Below are positions 1-8,206 of a stretch of DNA of 64,000 nt, piece by piece (position 1 is the stretch's first letter; each line of letters starts with the position of its first letter). Both the position numbers and the translations under genes were made by a program. Origin of the DNA: Lentzea flava (GTDB taxonomy: Bacteria > Actinomycetota > Actinomycetes > Mycobacteriales > Pseudonocardiaceae). The notes beneath the pieces were generated by a model. It made no database searches. It was not told where the DNA came from and saw only the letters and a list, made by a program, of their open reading frames with translations. The stretch covers positions 62,001 through 126,000 of the forward strand of contig NZ_BMRE01000013.1 in NCBI RefSeq assembly GCF_014648475.1. Reading direction: 5' to 3'.

Positions 1-401
1 GCGGAGAGGATCTCGCCGTCTGGGAACACCATGCCCACCAGGTCGGTCTCGTCCAGGACTCCACCGTCGAAGACGAACACCACGCCTTCTGGGCGGGAGT
101 CCTGCGGGCGCACGTAGTCCACCACCAGTAGCCGGCCCAGCGGCCGTTCCCAGCCCAACTCTTCGGTTAGTTCGCGGGTCGCGGTCGCCCATGGGGACTC
201 ATCCGCGTCCACCGCGCCGCCGGGAATCTCCCAGTTCGGTTTGTACGACGGCTCGAGTAGCAGCACCCGGCCTGCCTTGTCGCGGAACAGCACCCCGGCG
301 ACCATGCGCTTGCGGGCCAACGTCGCCACGTACTGGTCCACCGGGAGCACCCCGGCAGTGGCAGGCACAGCAGAGTCCGATGTGGTCACCCGCCGCACCA
401 T
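1..401 (-). CDS. Nudix hydrolase, C-terminus cut by window edge
   Basis: The reverse strand reads about 133 residues and runs off the left edge. A full Nudix box is visible: the GGAVDADE segment followed by seven residues and RELTEELGW, matching GX5EX7REUXEEXGU; these residues bind the divalent metal and cleave nucleoside diphosphates linked to another moiety. The start is taken as the ATG at 401. Family membership is clear from the motif, but the substrate cannot be told. Downstream sequence is outside the window, so operon context is unknown. The 225 bp between this start and the divergent regulator at 627 shows no recognised site. Confidence 0.88.
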   Translation of the reverse strand, partial: MVRRVTTSDSAVPATAGVLPVDQYVATLARKRMVAGVLFRDKAGRVLLLEPSYKPNWEIPGGAVDADESPWATATRELTEELGWERPLGRLLVVDYVRPQDSRPEGVVFVFDGGVLDETDLVGMVFPDGEILS

Positions 402-626
402 AACCAGCCCCGCGACTGCGAGTTCCGCCGGGGACGGAGGTCGAGCGCAGCCACCCAATCGGGGTCACCGCGGACCTTCGGTGCATACCTGCAGCTCAAG
501 CCGTGCGGGTGCGAGATTCCTGCTGGATTCCTGCGAGATTCGTGAGCTGGTGTAAGCCGGTGCGGGGGAGGTTGGCTCAGGTTCGTCCAGCACGAAGGAT
601 TTGCAGTCACCGCAAGGAAATGCTCA

Positions 627-1499
627 ATGCCGAAACGATCTTCCACGGCGAGAGGCCGTGAGTTTGGCGATGGTCTCCGAAAGGCGATCGCTAAAGCAGG
701 GTTCACGTCGCGCGCGCTCGCCGAGATCCTCGGCTGGGACGAGGCCAAGCTCTCGGACCTGATCAACGGCAAGGGCGGCACCAGCCTTGTCGAGCTGGGC
801 GTGTTGCTGGGCATCTGCCGGGTGAGCCCCGCTGAGCGTGACCACCTGCTGTCGCTCTTCCCGGTCGCGCACATCAGGGACTGGTTGCAGCACCACGGAC
901 CTGACGGGTTCGATCCGCAGCGTACGTTCGTGGAGAACCTCACCACCGCCGAGACGCTGGTCAGCTGGGAGCTGCACAAACTGCCGATCCTCTTGCGGAC
1001 TCAGGCCTACGTGCGTGCGGAGCTCGCGGCTTCGGGCAGGGTGCCCGCTGGCGAGTTGGAAGCAAGCGTGAAGGCGCGACTGGAGATGCAGCAGGAGCTT
1101 CGTCGGCGAAGCTTGAAGTGCGTGTTCTACATCCACGAGGTGGCATTGCGCTTGCCGGTCGGTGGACACGACGCTCATGTCGAGCAAGTGCATCACGTGC
1201 TGCGGATGGCGGTGCGGTTGAACATCGTCATCCGGGTAGTGCCCACGGCGCTCGGCGCGCACGTGGGCATGAGCGGGTCATTCACCCAACTGACTTCAGA
1301 GAAGTACGAGCCTCTGGTGTGCGTGAACCTCGAGAACTCCACCCTGTTCGTCGAGGACAAAGCTGCTGTCCAGGGCTACGAAACCGTTGTCCGTACGCTC
1401 GATCAGATCAGCTTGGGGGAGGAAGAGTCGAAGGCCCTGATCGTTGCGCTGGGTGAAGAGTTGTCAGGCGAAGGACCAGCACCGCAGATGGCCTCGTGA
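627..1499 (+). CDS. XRE-family regulator with DUF5753 (Scr1-type) domain
   Basis: 290 aa. Residues about 10-65 form a helix-turn-helix (SRALAEILGWDEAKLSDLINGK), and the remaining two-thirds matches the DUF5753 layout typical of actinobacterial Scr1-like regulators (EVALRLPVGG, LNIVIRVVP, FTQLTSEKYEPLV). Such proteins bind DNA in the cytoplasm and often sit beside a small DUF397 partner; none is seen here. An AAGGA site lies 9 bases before the ATG. It converges on the hypothetical gene ending at 1572. Family assignment is confident; target genes are unknown. Confidence 0.85.
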   Translation: MPKRSSTARGREFGDGLRKAIAKAGFTSRALAEILGWDEAKLSDLINGKGGTSLVELGVLLGICRVSPAERDHLLSLFPVAHIRDWLQHHGPDGFDPQRTFVENLTTAETLVSWELHKLPILLRTQAYVRAELAASGRVPAGELEASVKARLEMQQELRRRSLKCVFYIHEVALRLPVGGHDAHVEQVHHVLRMAVRLNIVIRVVPTALGAHVGMSGSFTQLTSEKYEPLVCVNLENSTLFVEDKAAVQGYETVVRTLDQISLGEEESKALIVALGEELSGEGPAPQMAS

Positions 1500-1571
1500 C
1501 GTAGATGAAGGGCCATGCCGCCAGCGCGTAAGGGCAGACGGCATGGCGCCCTGACAGGAGAGGCGTGCGGA

Positions 1572-2099
1572 CTAGGTCGTGCTGGTGCGCAGTGCGGCCC
1601 AGGCCTGCTTGCGGCTGGCCTCGGCGCCGATGGGGCTGTAGGGCCGGAAACGCACCCGGACTCCGTAGATCCAGACGGCGTTGAGGTCTCCGACCCGGCT
1701 GACGCCGGCGGCGAGTTCACCGGGCTCGATCGTTCCGCTCTCGGGGTCATCGCCGATGCGGACCAGCTTCTGCACGACCTCGTGTGCGTACGGGCCGCCG
1801 TGCCAGTCCATGTCGATGTGCCCGTCGATCGTGCGCCAGGTGTCGCGCGACGTGGCACCGGTGAGCACGTGGAAGTCCCGCAGCGCGAGCTCCACAGCGC
1901 CCAAGGCTGCTCGATGAGCGGCTACCGATGGAAGTGGAGACGCCCCAGATCGCGCGATGTCCCACATCACCGGCACCTTCGGGTGCGCCGACAACCACTC
2001 CAGTTGCTCTTGGATCTGCAGGCGAGCCCGCCTGTACGTGGTCCCCAGGACGTCGCTGCGGTTGTGCGCGGTCGCCTTGAAGTTCCTGTCGCTTGTCAT
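1572..2099 (-). CDS. hypothetical protein
   Basis: 175 aa from the second of two nearby ATGs (the other is at 2105). No family is recognised. The protein is soluble-looking, with an N-terminal basic helical stretch (TTYRRARLQIQEQLEWL) and a mixed C-terminal half containing several Trp and Tyr residues (TIDGHIDMDWHGGPYAHEVV). The even third-position GC and absence of a better frame support coding. It converges on the DUF5753 regulator with a 72-bp gap. It could be a small effector or partner of that regulator, but nothing in the sequence demonstrates this. Confidence 0.6.
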   Translation of the reverse strand: MTSDRNFKATAHNRSDVLGTTYRRARLQIQEQLEWLSAHPKVPVMWDIARSGASPLPSVAAHRAALGAVELALRDFHVLTGATSRDTWRTIDGHIDMDWHGGPYAHEVVQKLVRIGDDPESGTIEPGELAAGVSRVGDLNAVWIYGVRVRFRPYSPIGAEASRKQAWAALRTSTT

Positions 2100-2319
2100 G
2101 ATCACGTCCGCAATCGCGGGAAGCCCACACCCTCCCGCTGGATAGTGATCCGACGAGACGGCGTACGCGATTCACTGAACCTTGACCTCATCGCACCGGT
2201 CGGTGTGGGCGACCACGTGCTCGGAGAGCGGCCTGCGTACCGGCCTGACCGGATGCTAGCGCAAGCACTGCCGTCCTCTGTCTTCCCCACGCCGAACCTG
2301 CTGGCGCACACTGGCTGTT

Positions 2320-2559
2320 GTGGACAAGCAGTCCGTTCACGACGACTTCGAGCGTGCGAGGGCGACATTTCGCACGCTGATCGACGGTGCTGGCGACGAC
2401 GAGTTGCGACGTCGCTCGGACGGCACGCGGTGGACCAACCGGCAGCTGCTGTTCCACATGTTGCTCGGTTTCCTGATCATGCGAGCGCTGCTGGCACTGG
2501 CGAAGCTCGTTGCCCGGCTGCCGGCGTGGTTCGGTCGTTGCCTTGTCAACGGTTCCTGA
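2320..2559 (+). pseudogene. truncated DinB-family gene
   Basis: 79 codons from GTG. The start (DKQSVHDDFERARATF) and the motif DGTRWTNRQLLFHMLLG match the N-terminal third of actinobacterial DinB-like (YfiT/DinB four-helix bundle) proteins of about 170 aa, which are metal-dependent thiol-transferase-like enzymes. The reading frame stops after GRCLVNGS, so the second half of the bundle with its remaining metal-binding His residues is missing. No convincing ribosome site precedes it. Best read as a gene fragment left by a rearrangement. Confidence 0.6.
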
Positions 2560-2804
2560 ATTCTGCCCACTGGAAGTCCGGGAAATGGACCCCCAGTGGG
2601 TTGATCAGCCGCGGCCCGCACGGTTCTCGTTGGCGACCAGGACCGGCAGGACCCGCTGCCGCCGGGTGCGACCTGGACCCTTGTCTCTGGAAACCACAGG
2701 TGGGACTGGGGGATCTGGCCGGGTTCGTAGGCCACCCGGTCGACGGGGTCGATGCCGACGTACTCCGGCCGGATCTCGGCCCGTTTCTTTGTCAGCGGAG
2801 ACAC
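2560..2804 (-). pseudogene. possible frameshifted gene remnant
   Basis: On the reverse strand, a GTG start at about 2804 gives a protein-like stretch (KKRAEIRPEYVGIDPVDRVA, then IPQSHLWFPETR). The frame then becomes low-complexity, while protein-like text continues in the other frames (VLPVLVANEN, then LINPLGVHFPDFQWAEFR). This pattern fits a short gene broken by two frameshifts, abutting the truncated DinB fragment. The family is not recognised. The alternative is chance open frames in GC-rich DNA. Confidence 0.3.
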
Positions 2805-2859
2805 CGAGTGTGGCTACCTGCCCCGTCACAGGTCGCCTGCTCGATGGGCGGCCACGGCT

Positions 2860-3783
2860 TCAGGATCGAACTGCCGCGGTCAGCTGCGGGAAGGTGACGC
2901 CGGTCAGCTCTTCGGAGATGGTCCACAGACGGCGGGCGGTGGCCGGGTCGCTGGCCGTTGCCGAACGGCCGGCCAGAGCGGGGGCGCCGCGCATCTCGAA
3001 CATGCCGTCGGGGCCTACGTAACTCGCGCCGGGAAGGTCCTGGACGGCCGCGTACAAGGAGTTGAGTGCGCCGGCCTGGCCGTCCTGGGCGATGAGCTTG
3101 TTGCCGAGGCGGAAGAAGAGGCGTCGCAGGGTGCTGGCGTCGTTGCCCTGGAGGTTGGTGGCGGCCCAGCCGGGGTGGGCGGCCAGCGCGCGGACGGGTG
3201 AGCCGGCTGCGGTGAGCCGTCGCTGGAGTTCCAGGGTGAACAGCAGCATCGCCAGCTTGGACTGGCTGTAGGCGGTCATCGGGTCGTACTCGCCGGTCAG
3301 GTCGAGGTTGTCGAAGTGGATGCGGGGGCTGCCCGGGGACTTGTGCGCGGTGGACGACAGGGACACCACGCGGTCTGTGATGTGCGGCAGCAACAGGTTG
3401 GTCAGGGCGAAGTGGCCCAGGTAGTTGGTGCCGAACTGCGTCTCGAAACCGTCCTTGGTGCGGCCCTCGGGGACGTTCATGACGCCGGCGTTGTTAATGA
3501 GCACGTCCAGGTCACCGTGCCAGCCGGCGGCGAACTCGCGCACGGAGGCAAGGTCGGCCAGGTCGAGCCGACGGACCTCCACGCTGCCGTTCACCGTCGC
3601 GGCTGCGGCTTCACCGCGCTCGGTGTCCCGCACGGCGAGGACAACGTGGGCGCCCGCGGTGGCCAGTGCCGTGGCGGTGGCGAGTCCGAGGCCGCTGTTG
3701 GCGCCGGTCACGACGGCAGTGCGGCCGGTCTGGTCGGGGATGTCGGTGGTGTTCCAGGGCTGGGAATGCGTGTTCGTTGCCAT
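2860..3783 (-). CDS. short-chain dehydrogenase/reductase
   Basis: 307 aa NAD(P)-dependent oxidoreductase of the SDR family (retinol-dehydrogenase/WWOX-like). Visible elements are the cofactor loop TGANSGLG, the NNAGVM motif, the catalytic Ser in VVSLSSTAH and the catalytic YSQSK. The ATG at 3783 is chosen because a longer frame to 3843 would translate the operator repeats as part of the protein. It is divergent from a TetR regulator, which very likely controls it through the repeats between them. The substrate is unknown. Confidence 0.88.
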   Translation of the reverse strand: MATNTHSQPWNTTDIPDQTGRTAVVTGANSGLGLATATALATAGAHVVLAVRDTERGEAAAATVNGSVEVRRLDLADLASVREFAAGWHGDLDVLINNAGVMNVPEGRTKDGFETQFGTNYLGHFALTNLLLPHITDRVVSLSSTAHKSPGSPRIHFDNLDLTGEYDPMTAYSQSKLAMLLFTLELQRRLTAAGSPVRALAAHPGWAATNLQGNDASTLRRLFFRLGNKLIAQDGQAGALNSLYAAVQDLPGASYVGPDGMFEMRGAPALAGRSATASDPATARRLWTISEELTGVTFPQLTAAVRS

Positions 3784-3788
3784 GCCCC

Positions 3789-3832
3789 CAATGTAGACAC
3801 TGATCACAATGTAGGCAACGTTAACAATGTAG
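3789..3832. promoter_or_regulatory. operator of three direct repeats, 18-bp period
   Basis: The octamer CAATGTAG occurs at 3789, 3807 and 3825, exactly 18 bp apart, in the gap between the divergent SDR and TetR genes. The spacers contain the small palindromes TGATCA and GTTAAC. Even spacing near two helical turns fits cooperative binding of several regulator dimers on one DNA face. The probable binder is the TetR protein encoded at 3863. Confidence 0.6.
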
Positions 3833-3862
3833 GCGTCGCTCACACTCGGCTAGGCTGGGAGC

Positions 3863-4456
3863 ATGACGGACCGCCCCTACCACCACGGAGATCTCCCCGC
3901 CGCACTGCTCGACCGGGCCGAGAAGACACTGCGCGAGAAGGGGGCGTCCGCGTTGTCCCTGCGTGAACTGGCCCGCGAGATCGGGGTGAGCCCCGCCGCG
4001 CCGAGTCGCCACTTCAAGTCCAAGCAGGCGCTGCTGGACGCCCTGGCGCTGACCGGGTTCGAACGGCTCGCCGAGGCCATCGCAGCCTCGCAGGAAGGCG
4101 CTGGTGTGGCGTTCGCCAACCGGCTGGATGCCGCGGCCCGCGCCTACGTGGGCTTCGCCGTGGACAACGCCGCACTGCTCGACCTGATGTTCTCGGTCAA
4201 GCACAGTCCGGAGGCGTCGCAGGCACTCGGGGCGACCGTCCACCGGTGGTCCGATCAACTCCTGGAGCTGATCGGCGACGGGCAGCGCCGGGGCGAAGTG
4301 CGCGAGGGGCCACTCGAACGAATTGCCTTGCCGGTCTTCGCGGCGCTGCACGGCTACACCGGCCTGACGGTGAGCGGCATGCTGCCGCCCGAGGCGGCCG
4401 AGTACGGCTTGGACGACCTGATCGCATCCATCCTGCGCGGCTGCGCGCCGCAGTAG
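3863..4456 (+). CDS. TetR/AcrR-family regulator
   Basis: 197 aa. The N-terminal helix-turn-helix is clear (LSLRELAREIGVSPAAPSRH), and the C-terminal ligand domain resembles the WHG/TetR_C_33 type (LLDLMFSVKH, FAALHGYTGLTVSGML). It is divergent from the SDR gene, with the 18-bp-spaced repeats in the intergenic gap, so it probably represses the SDR gene and itself until a ligand, perhaps the SDR substrate, is bound. The ligand cannot be deduced. Confidence 0.88.
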   Translation: MTDRPYHHGDLPAALLDRAEKTLREKGASALSLRELAREIGVSPAAPSRHFKSKQALLDALALTGFERLAEAIAASQEGAGVAFANRLDAAARAYVGFAVDNAALLDLMFSVKHSPEASQALGATVHRWSDQLLELIGDGQRRGEVREGPLERIALPVFAALHGYTGLTVSGMLPPEAAEYGLDDLIASILRGCAPQ

Positions 4457-4537
4457 ACCCGCGCAGGATGATCGGATGAGTCAACTTTCAAGAGCTGGCT
4501 GAAGGCCACCTCTCAGAGATTGGCGACAAACCTGTGA

Positions 4538-4643
4538 TTATGCCGACCGTGCCCAACGAAAACCGTTCTGCCACAACGGTTTAGCGACCGACCGGCATAA
4601 CCGAAGAGTCTGCATAAGACGATTTATGCCGACTTCGACATAA
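4538..4643. repeat. cluster of short inverted repeats
   Basis: The octamer TTATGCCG occurs at 4538-4545 and 4624-4631, and its complement CGGCATAA at 4593-4600. The copy at 4624 is half of a 20-bp near-palindrome (TTATGCCGA, 2-bp gap, TCGACATAA, one mismatch). Between the outer copies lies a perfect 8-bp stem with a 7-base loop (AAACCGTT 4560-4567, AACGGTTT 4575-4582). The arrangement suggests recombinase core sites or element ends, but no recombinase gene is adjacent. Confidence 0.5.
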
Positions 4644-4674
4644 CTCGTCACCCTCCCAGACGGTGAATGGACTG

Positions 4675-5004
4675 CTAAGCACGCTGGTCGCCACCCGAAG
4701 TCGGTGCCGTTCGTGACTGGCGGAGGGCGAGTTCGAAGTAGAGCTCTTCGGACAGCTCGGCTCGATCGGGAGCGGGTGCCGTGGCCGACAACCGCCAGAA
4801 GTGATCAGCACCGTCGGTGGCGCATGCCAGGCAACTGATGCGAGCCTCTCCGTCGTGTACGACCGCATGGAACTGGGAGTGCCCAAGCGTGTGCCGGCCA
4901 AGCTTGCATCTCGCCGGCAAGAGAGCCACCTGTCGGCCGGCCGAGTCGTACCTGTACGTCAGCTTGCCGTCCATTTGGGACGGTTTGAGAGGCTGTCGAT
5001 CCAT
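4675..5004 (-). CDS. small hypothetical protein under a LexA box
   Basis: 109 aa from the ATG at 5004; an in-frame ATG at 5022 would add six residues. No named family is recognised. Visible features are a Cys/His-containing stretch (ARCKLGRHTLG) and an SCLAC pair, so a small metal site is possible, followed by a charged helix (DRAELSEELYFELALRQS). The strongest evidence is upstream: a perfect 16-bp consensus SOS box at 5028-5043 places the gene under DNA-damage control. No helicase, nuclease or polymerase motif is seen. Confidence 0.6.
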   Translation of the reverse strand: MDRQPLKPSQMDGKLTYRYDSAGRQVALLPARCKLGRHTLGHSQFHAVVHDGEARISCLACATDGADHFWRLSATAPAPDRAELSEELYFELALRQSRTAPTSGGDQRA

Positions 5005-5027
5005 GACGCGAGAACCTATCATCTAGA

Positions 5028-5043
5028 TCGAACATATGTTCGA
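5028..5043. promoter_or_regulatory. LexA-binding SOS box
   Basis: TCGAACATATGTTCGA is a perfect 16-bp palindrome and fits the consensus of Gram-positive LexA sites (CGAAC-N4-GTTCG). It lies 24 bp before the ATG of the small minus-strand gene at 5004 and 6 bp before its alternative ATG, where LexA would block transcription. It is about 240 bp from the next minus-strand start (5282), which transcribes toward it. Confidence 0.75.
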
Positions 5044-5084
5044 GTGAGCGCGTGCGGCGCTGACTGACCGAGCGGGTAGCTGAT

Positions 5085-5282
5085 CTATTCGTCGCTCAAT
5101 GGCTGTGCTTCATCGTCTGCGCCTCTTCGAAGGCGCCTGTGAAGGCCACCGCTGCGGAGAGCCGCGATGATCTTTGCACGCTCGCCGGGTCTTGTGCCGC
5201 GGAGGGCAATCATCAGGTCGAGCGTCGGCCGGACTGCCAGGCCGATCGCGACCACCGACGTGATCATCTCGATGCTCGGCAC
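5085..5282 (-). CDS. small hypothetical protein with hydrophobic N-terminus
   Basis: 65 aa from GTG. AGGAAGG lies 5 bases before this GTG, which decides the start over an upstream extension. A hydrophobic segment (ITSVVAIGLAVRPTLDLMIA) is followed by RGTRPGERAKIIAAL and a basic then acidic tail. Small proteins of this general shape are common in actinobacterial accessory DNA. A single membrane-associated helix is possible. Function unknown. Confidence 0.5.
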   Translation of the reverse strand: MPSIEMITSVVAIGLAVRPTLDLMIALRGTRPGERAKIIAALRSGGLHRRLRRGADDEAQPLSDE

Positions 5283-5457
5283 GATCACCTTCCTGGATGA
5301 GGGTGTTTGAGCAGCCCGGTGATGATCGCTGGACGTCGTCAAGGTGCTCCTCCTGGTTGATCGCCCTGAATCGCTGGACGAACAGGCCAAGTGCGCCACC
5401 GTCACAGTTCGGCGGTTCGTCGAAGTTCGGGGGGTTCCAAGTGGCTACGGTGATCTC

Positions 5458-6561
5458 ATGCCACGGACCAAGGCGAGTTGCGCAGATGTGCAGCTGGCGA
5501 CGTGGGCCGCGCAGGCCGGCGCTGACATCTCGACGAGGCAGATCGAGCGCTGGCGTGAACAAGGGTTGGTGCCGCGAAACCTCAAACGAAGTCTCGGGCG
5601 AGGGAAAGGGAGCACCTCCGAGCCCGCGCCAGGCGCTGCAGATCTGGTCATCTGGCTTGCCCGGCACGCAAGACCCGGTCGCAGGCCTACTGATCTCGCG
5701 TTGGCCGCATTCAGCGAAGGCTTGGCTGTGCCTGAGCTCACCGTCAGGAAGGCGTTCGCCGCGGTCATCGGCAACGTGAACGCCACTGTTGGAAGGTTCG
5801 CTACCGCTCATGAAGGGACGAACCCAAGGCGAGCTGTGGCCTCATCGACACTCGTCCCAGGGCGGATCCGGCGGATCGATAGAGCCATTGGTGCGATTGT
5901 CAACACCGCTGACCTAACCCTGGCGGCACTGGACTCGGGATTCGGTACAGGAGTTCTCACGTCTGCTGAAGTGGGCAGTATCGCTGCCCACGCCCTGCGG
6001 GAAGGCGCTGACTCGATCGACCTTGGAGCAATGGCTGCGATCGGTCGATCCCTGCTGCCGAAGGGAACGGCGGCACCGATGCTTGGACTGCTTGAGTTCA
6101 ACACACCAACCCTGAGGCTGAGTGACGGATCCGTAGTGTCGAATGAGGAAGGCGGCCTGGGTTTTCTCCCGGAGGGAGACTTTCTTGATCACCTTCATGG
6201 CTTGGCAGCCGGGACTCCGCTCGACGAGCTGCTGAGTGCCTGGCATCTGGCCATGCAGCTGTCTGCCTGGGCAATCGACTTGTGCGAGCGCGTCGAACAT
6301 GAGCTTGAGGTAGGAACGCCCGGTGCTGCGGTAGAGGAGTGGCTGTGGACATCGTGGGGGCTCGGTCGCTCTTGGTTGGTCTCGGCGATCCGCGACAAGA
6401 ATCGGCCAGTCGACATTGCGACCACCACGCTCATGCTGATCTTTACGCGGGACATGGTGCGGTGGCTGAGGCAGAACGTTGCCGATGGTCGGTTTGATCT
6501 CTTGAGTCATCCCATCGGGCTGCCACGATTGCTCGCGCCTTTGCTCGCGCCACAGGCATAG
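5458..6561 (+). CDS. MerR-like DNA-binding protein of unknown family
   Basis: 367 aa from the ATG at 5458. Residues about 10-80 look like a MerR-type winged helix-turn-helix (LATWAAQAGADISTRQIERW, then REQGLVPRN). The remaining 280 residues are largely helical with no recognised domain. It is the last gene before the ABC-three-component operon, in the same orientation but with a 331-bp gap, so it may be its regulator or an independent gene. The gap 6562-6892 shows no gene and no clear site. Confidence 0.6.
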   Translation: MPRTKASCADVQLATWAAQAGADISTRQIERWREQGLVPRNLKRSLGRGKGSTSEPAPGAADLVIWLARHARPGRRPTDLALAAFSEGLAVPELTVRKAFAAVIGNVNATVGRFATAHEGTNPRRAVASSTLVPGRIRRIDRAIGAIVNTADLTLAALDSGFGTGVLTSAEVGSIAAHALREGADSIDLGAMAAIGRSLLPKGTAAPMLGLLEFNTPTLRLSDGSVVSNEEGGLGFLPEGDFLDHLHGLAAGTPLDELLSAWHLAMQLSAWAIDLCERVEHELEVGTPGAAVEEWLWTSWGLGRSWLVSAIRDKNRPVDIATTTLMLIFTRDMVRWLRQNVADGRFDLLSHPIGLPRLLAPLLAPQA

Positions 6562-6892
6562 CCGGGTGCGTGATCGTGCGCACGCAACACGCTCGATTCC
6601 TGAGGCTCGAAGTCTCGTGTGCCGGTGTCCGAGTAGCTCGGTGGACAGCGGCGAAGCGGCAGAGCAGCTGTCAGGCTGAGTGCAACTTGACCGTGGCGTG
6701 TGTGCACCTGAGCGAATCGCCGTTCGCGCACGTGTTCGACAGATGTGTGCGGTCCTGGCCTATGTGGGCCCCTAATGGGCGTAACGCAGCAGACACTGGG
6801 CCTGATCGTTAACACCCGACTGGTGGAGCACGATCTGATGGAAAGCGAGGTAGAACGGATGGACGTTGGCGCAGCTCGTTGGGGGTGGCTGG

Positions 6893-8206
6893 ATGTCGGA
6901 CACCGAGGTGCCGCCTGCGCCGTCCTCTCCGGACTGTGTCGCGCCTGCTGAAGATGCGGGGCCTGAGACACAGGTTCGTTACAGGTTCCAATATCAGGTT
7001 GCTGCCGCGCACTGTTTGTCCCTGGCCCAGGCGGGCGGCGTGCGGATCGTGTGTGAGTGGCACGCCGACTTCCTGATGGAGACAGACGGAGGAGCCTGGG
7101 AGATCGTCTCGGTCAAGCACCTGGACGAGGGGTCGTGGACGTTCGCCACATTGTTCGACGAAGGTGGTCTAGCTCGGCTGTTCGACACTTGGAATGGACT
7201 GGGGCGCACAGCGCGAGCGAGACTGTGTACGAACGCCGGCTTCTCGACCAGCAAGTCGCCGATCTCGGCGCGCTCTTTGGAAAAGCTCTGTGGCGACGCT
7301 ATCCAGCTGGACTTACCCGTGTCGGACGACCGGATCTGCAGCGCTGTCGCCTGGGGAATCATCAAAGCTGCGACTAAGGGAAAGTATGCCAACATACCGG
7401 CTGCGGGCATACCGGCGACAAAGAAGTGGGTGAGTGGGGACGGCCTGCCTGCTGGGATGTTGGAGGCTGTGAAGGCGTTCCTCGCCGTACTGAGGATCCA
7501 GAACTTCCCACACAAGAGCTACATCCGTGATTACGTCATCCGGTCCTATGTGGAGCCTGTGCTGAAGAGCATGGAGCGCGACACGAGAACTGGGCCTGAT
7601 TGCTACGAGAACCTATTGCACGCTGTTTACAACGCCAGCAGCGATAACGATCACCAACCTCTCGAACCACTCCGGCACCTTGTAGAACCTGATGCGCTGA
7701 GCCTGCCGAACAAGATCGACGAACGGGTTAGGCGACGGACGATCACACCCGCAGCAGTCCGGGAGTGTCTGCTCGCGGCCCGAGTTGAGACACCGTCGGT
7801 TCTGCCTGCCAGTCGTCGGCCGCCGCAAGCCCCAGGTGGCCAGAAGCTGGATGCGAAGCTGCTGGACGCGGGTGTGGGTGACGACGACCGCAAGTACGCC
7901 CAGCGCATGCGCAACCTATGGCACGACTCGTGGCAGCGGCTCAGCACCGGGTTCCCCCAAGACCTGGAGCTTGAATACGAGTTGGAGGAGGAGGTCCTCC
8001 ACGTCGTCCGATCCTTGAGGCTGGAGCTCACCGGCACGCCTCACTTTGGCTCTCGGCTGATAGCAGCGCTTCATGAACGTCTGCAGGTCAAGGGTTTGCG
8101 TGACGAGCCGACTCTCGCCTTGCACGACGCACATCTGCGTGGGCTCGCCTACGAGTTGAGCGACCAATGTCTGTTTAACTTCAAGGACTTCGGGGCATCG
8201 TCGTGA
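6893..8206 (+). CDS. DUF4297-like nuclease effector of an ABC-3C system
   Basis: 437 aa. GGGGGTGG lies just before the ATG at 6893. The N-terminus resembles the Cap4/DUF4297 PD-(D/E)xK endonuclease fold: RYRFQYQVAAAH, then CEWHADF (E55, D59) and WEIVSVKH (E70, K75), the expected acidic residues and catalytic Lys, although the common QxK is SxK here. The rest is helical and probably contacts the partner proteins. It overlaps the next gene by 4 bp (GTGA). In ABC-three-component systems this subunit is the toxin released on infection; its DNA target is inferred. Confidence 0.72.
   Translation: MSDTEVPPAPSSPDCVAPAEDAGPETQVRYRFQYQVAAAHCLSLAQAGGVRIVCEWHADFLMETDGGAWEIVSVKHLDEGSWTFATLFDEGGLARLFDTWNGLGRTARARLCTNAGFSTSKSPISARSLEKLCGDAIQLDLPVSDDRICSAVAWGIIKAATKGKYANIPAAGIPATKKWVSGDGLPAGMLEAVKAFLAVLRIQNFPHKSYIRDYVIRSYVEPVLKSMERDTRTGPDCYENLLHAVYNASSDNDHQPLEPLRHLVEPDALSLPNKIDERVRRRTITPAAVRECLLAARVETPSVLPASRRPPQAPGGQKLDAKLLDAGVGDDDRKYAQRMRNLWHDSWQRLSTGFPQDLELEYELEEEVLHVVRSLRLELTGTPHFGSRLIAALHERLQVKGLRDEPTLALHDAHLRGLAYELSDQCLFNFKDFGASS

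Noticed and set aside
6562..6892. Small open frames in the gap before the ABC-3C operon
   Set aside because: None has a ribosome site plus protein-like composition; no promoter could be singled out.
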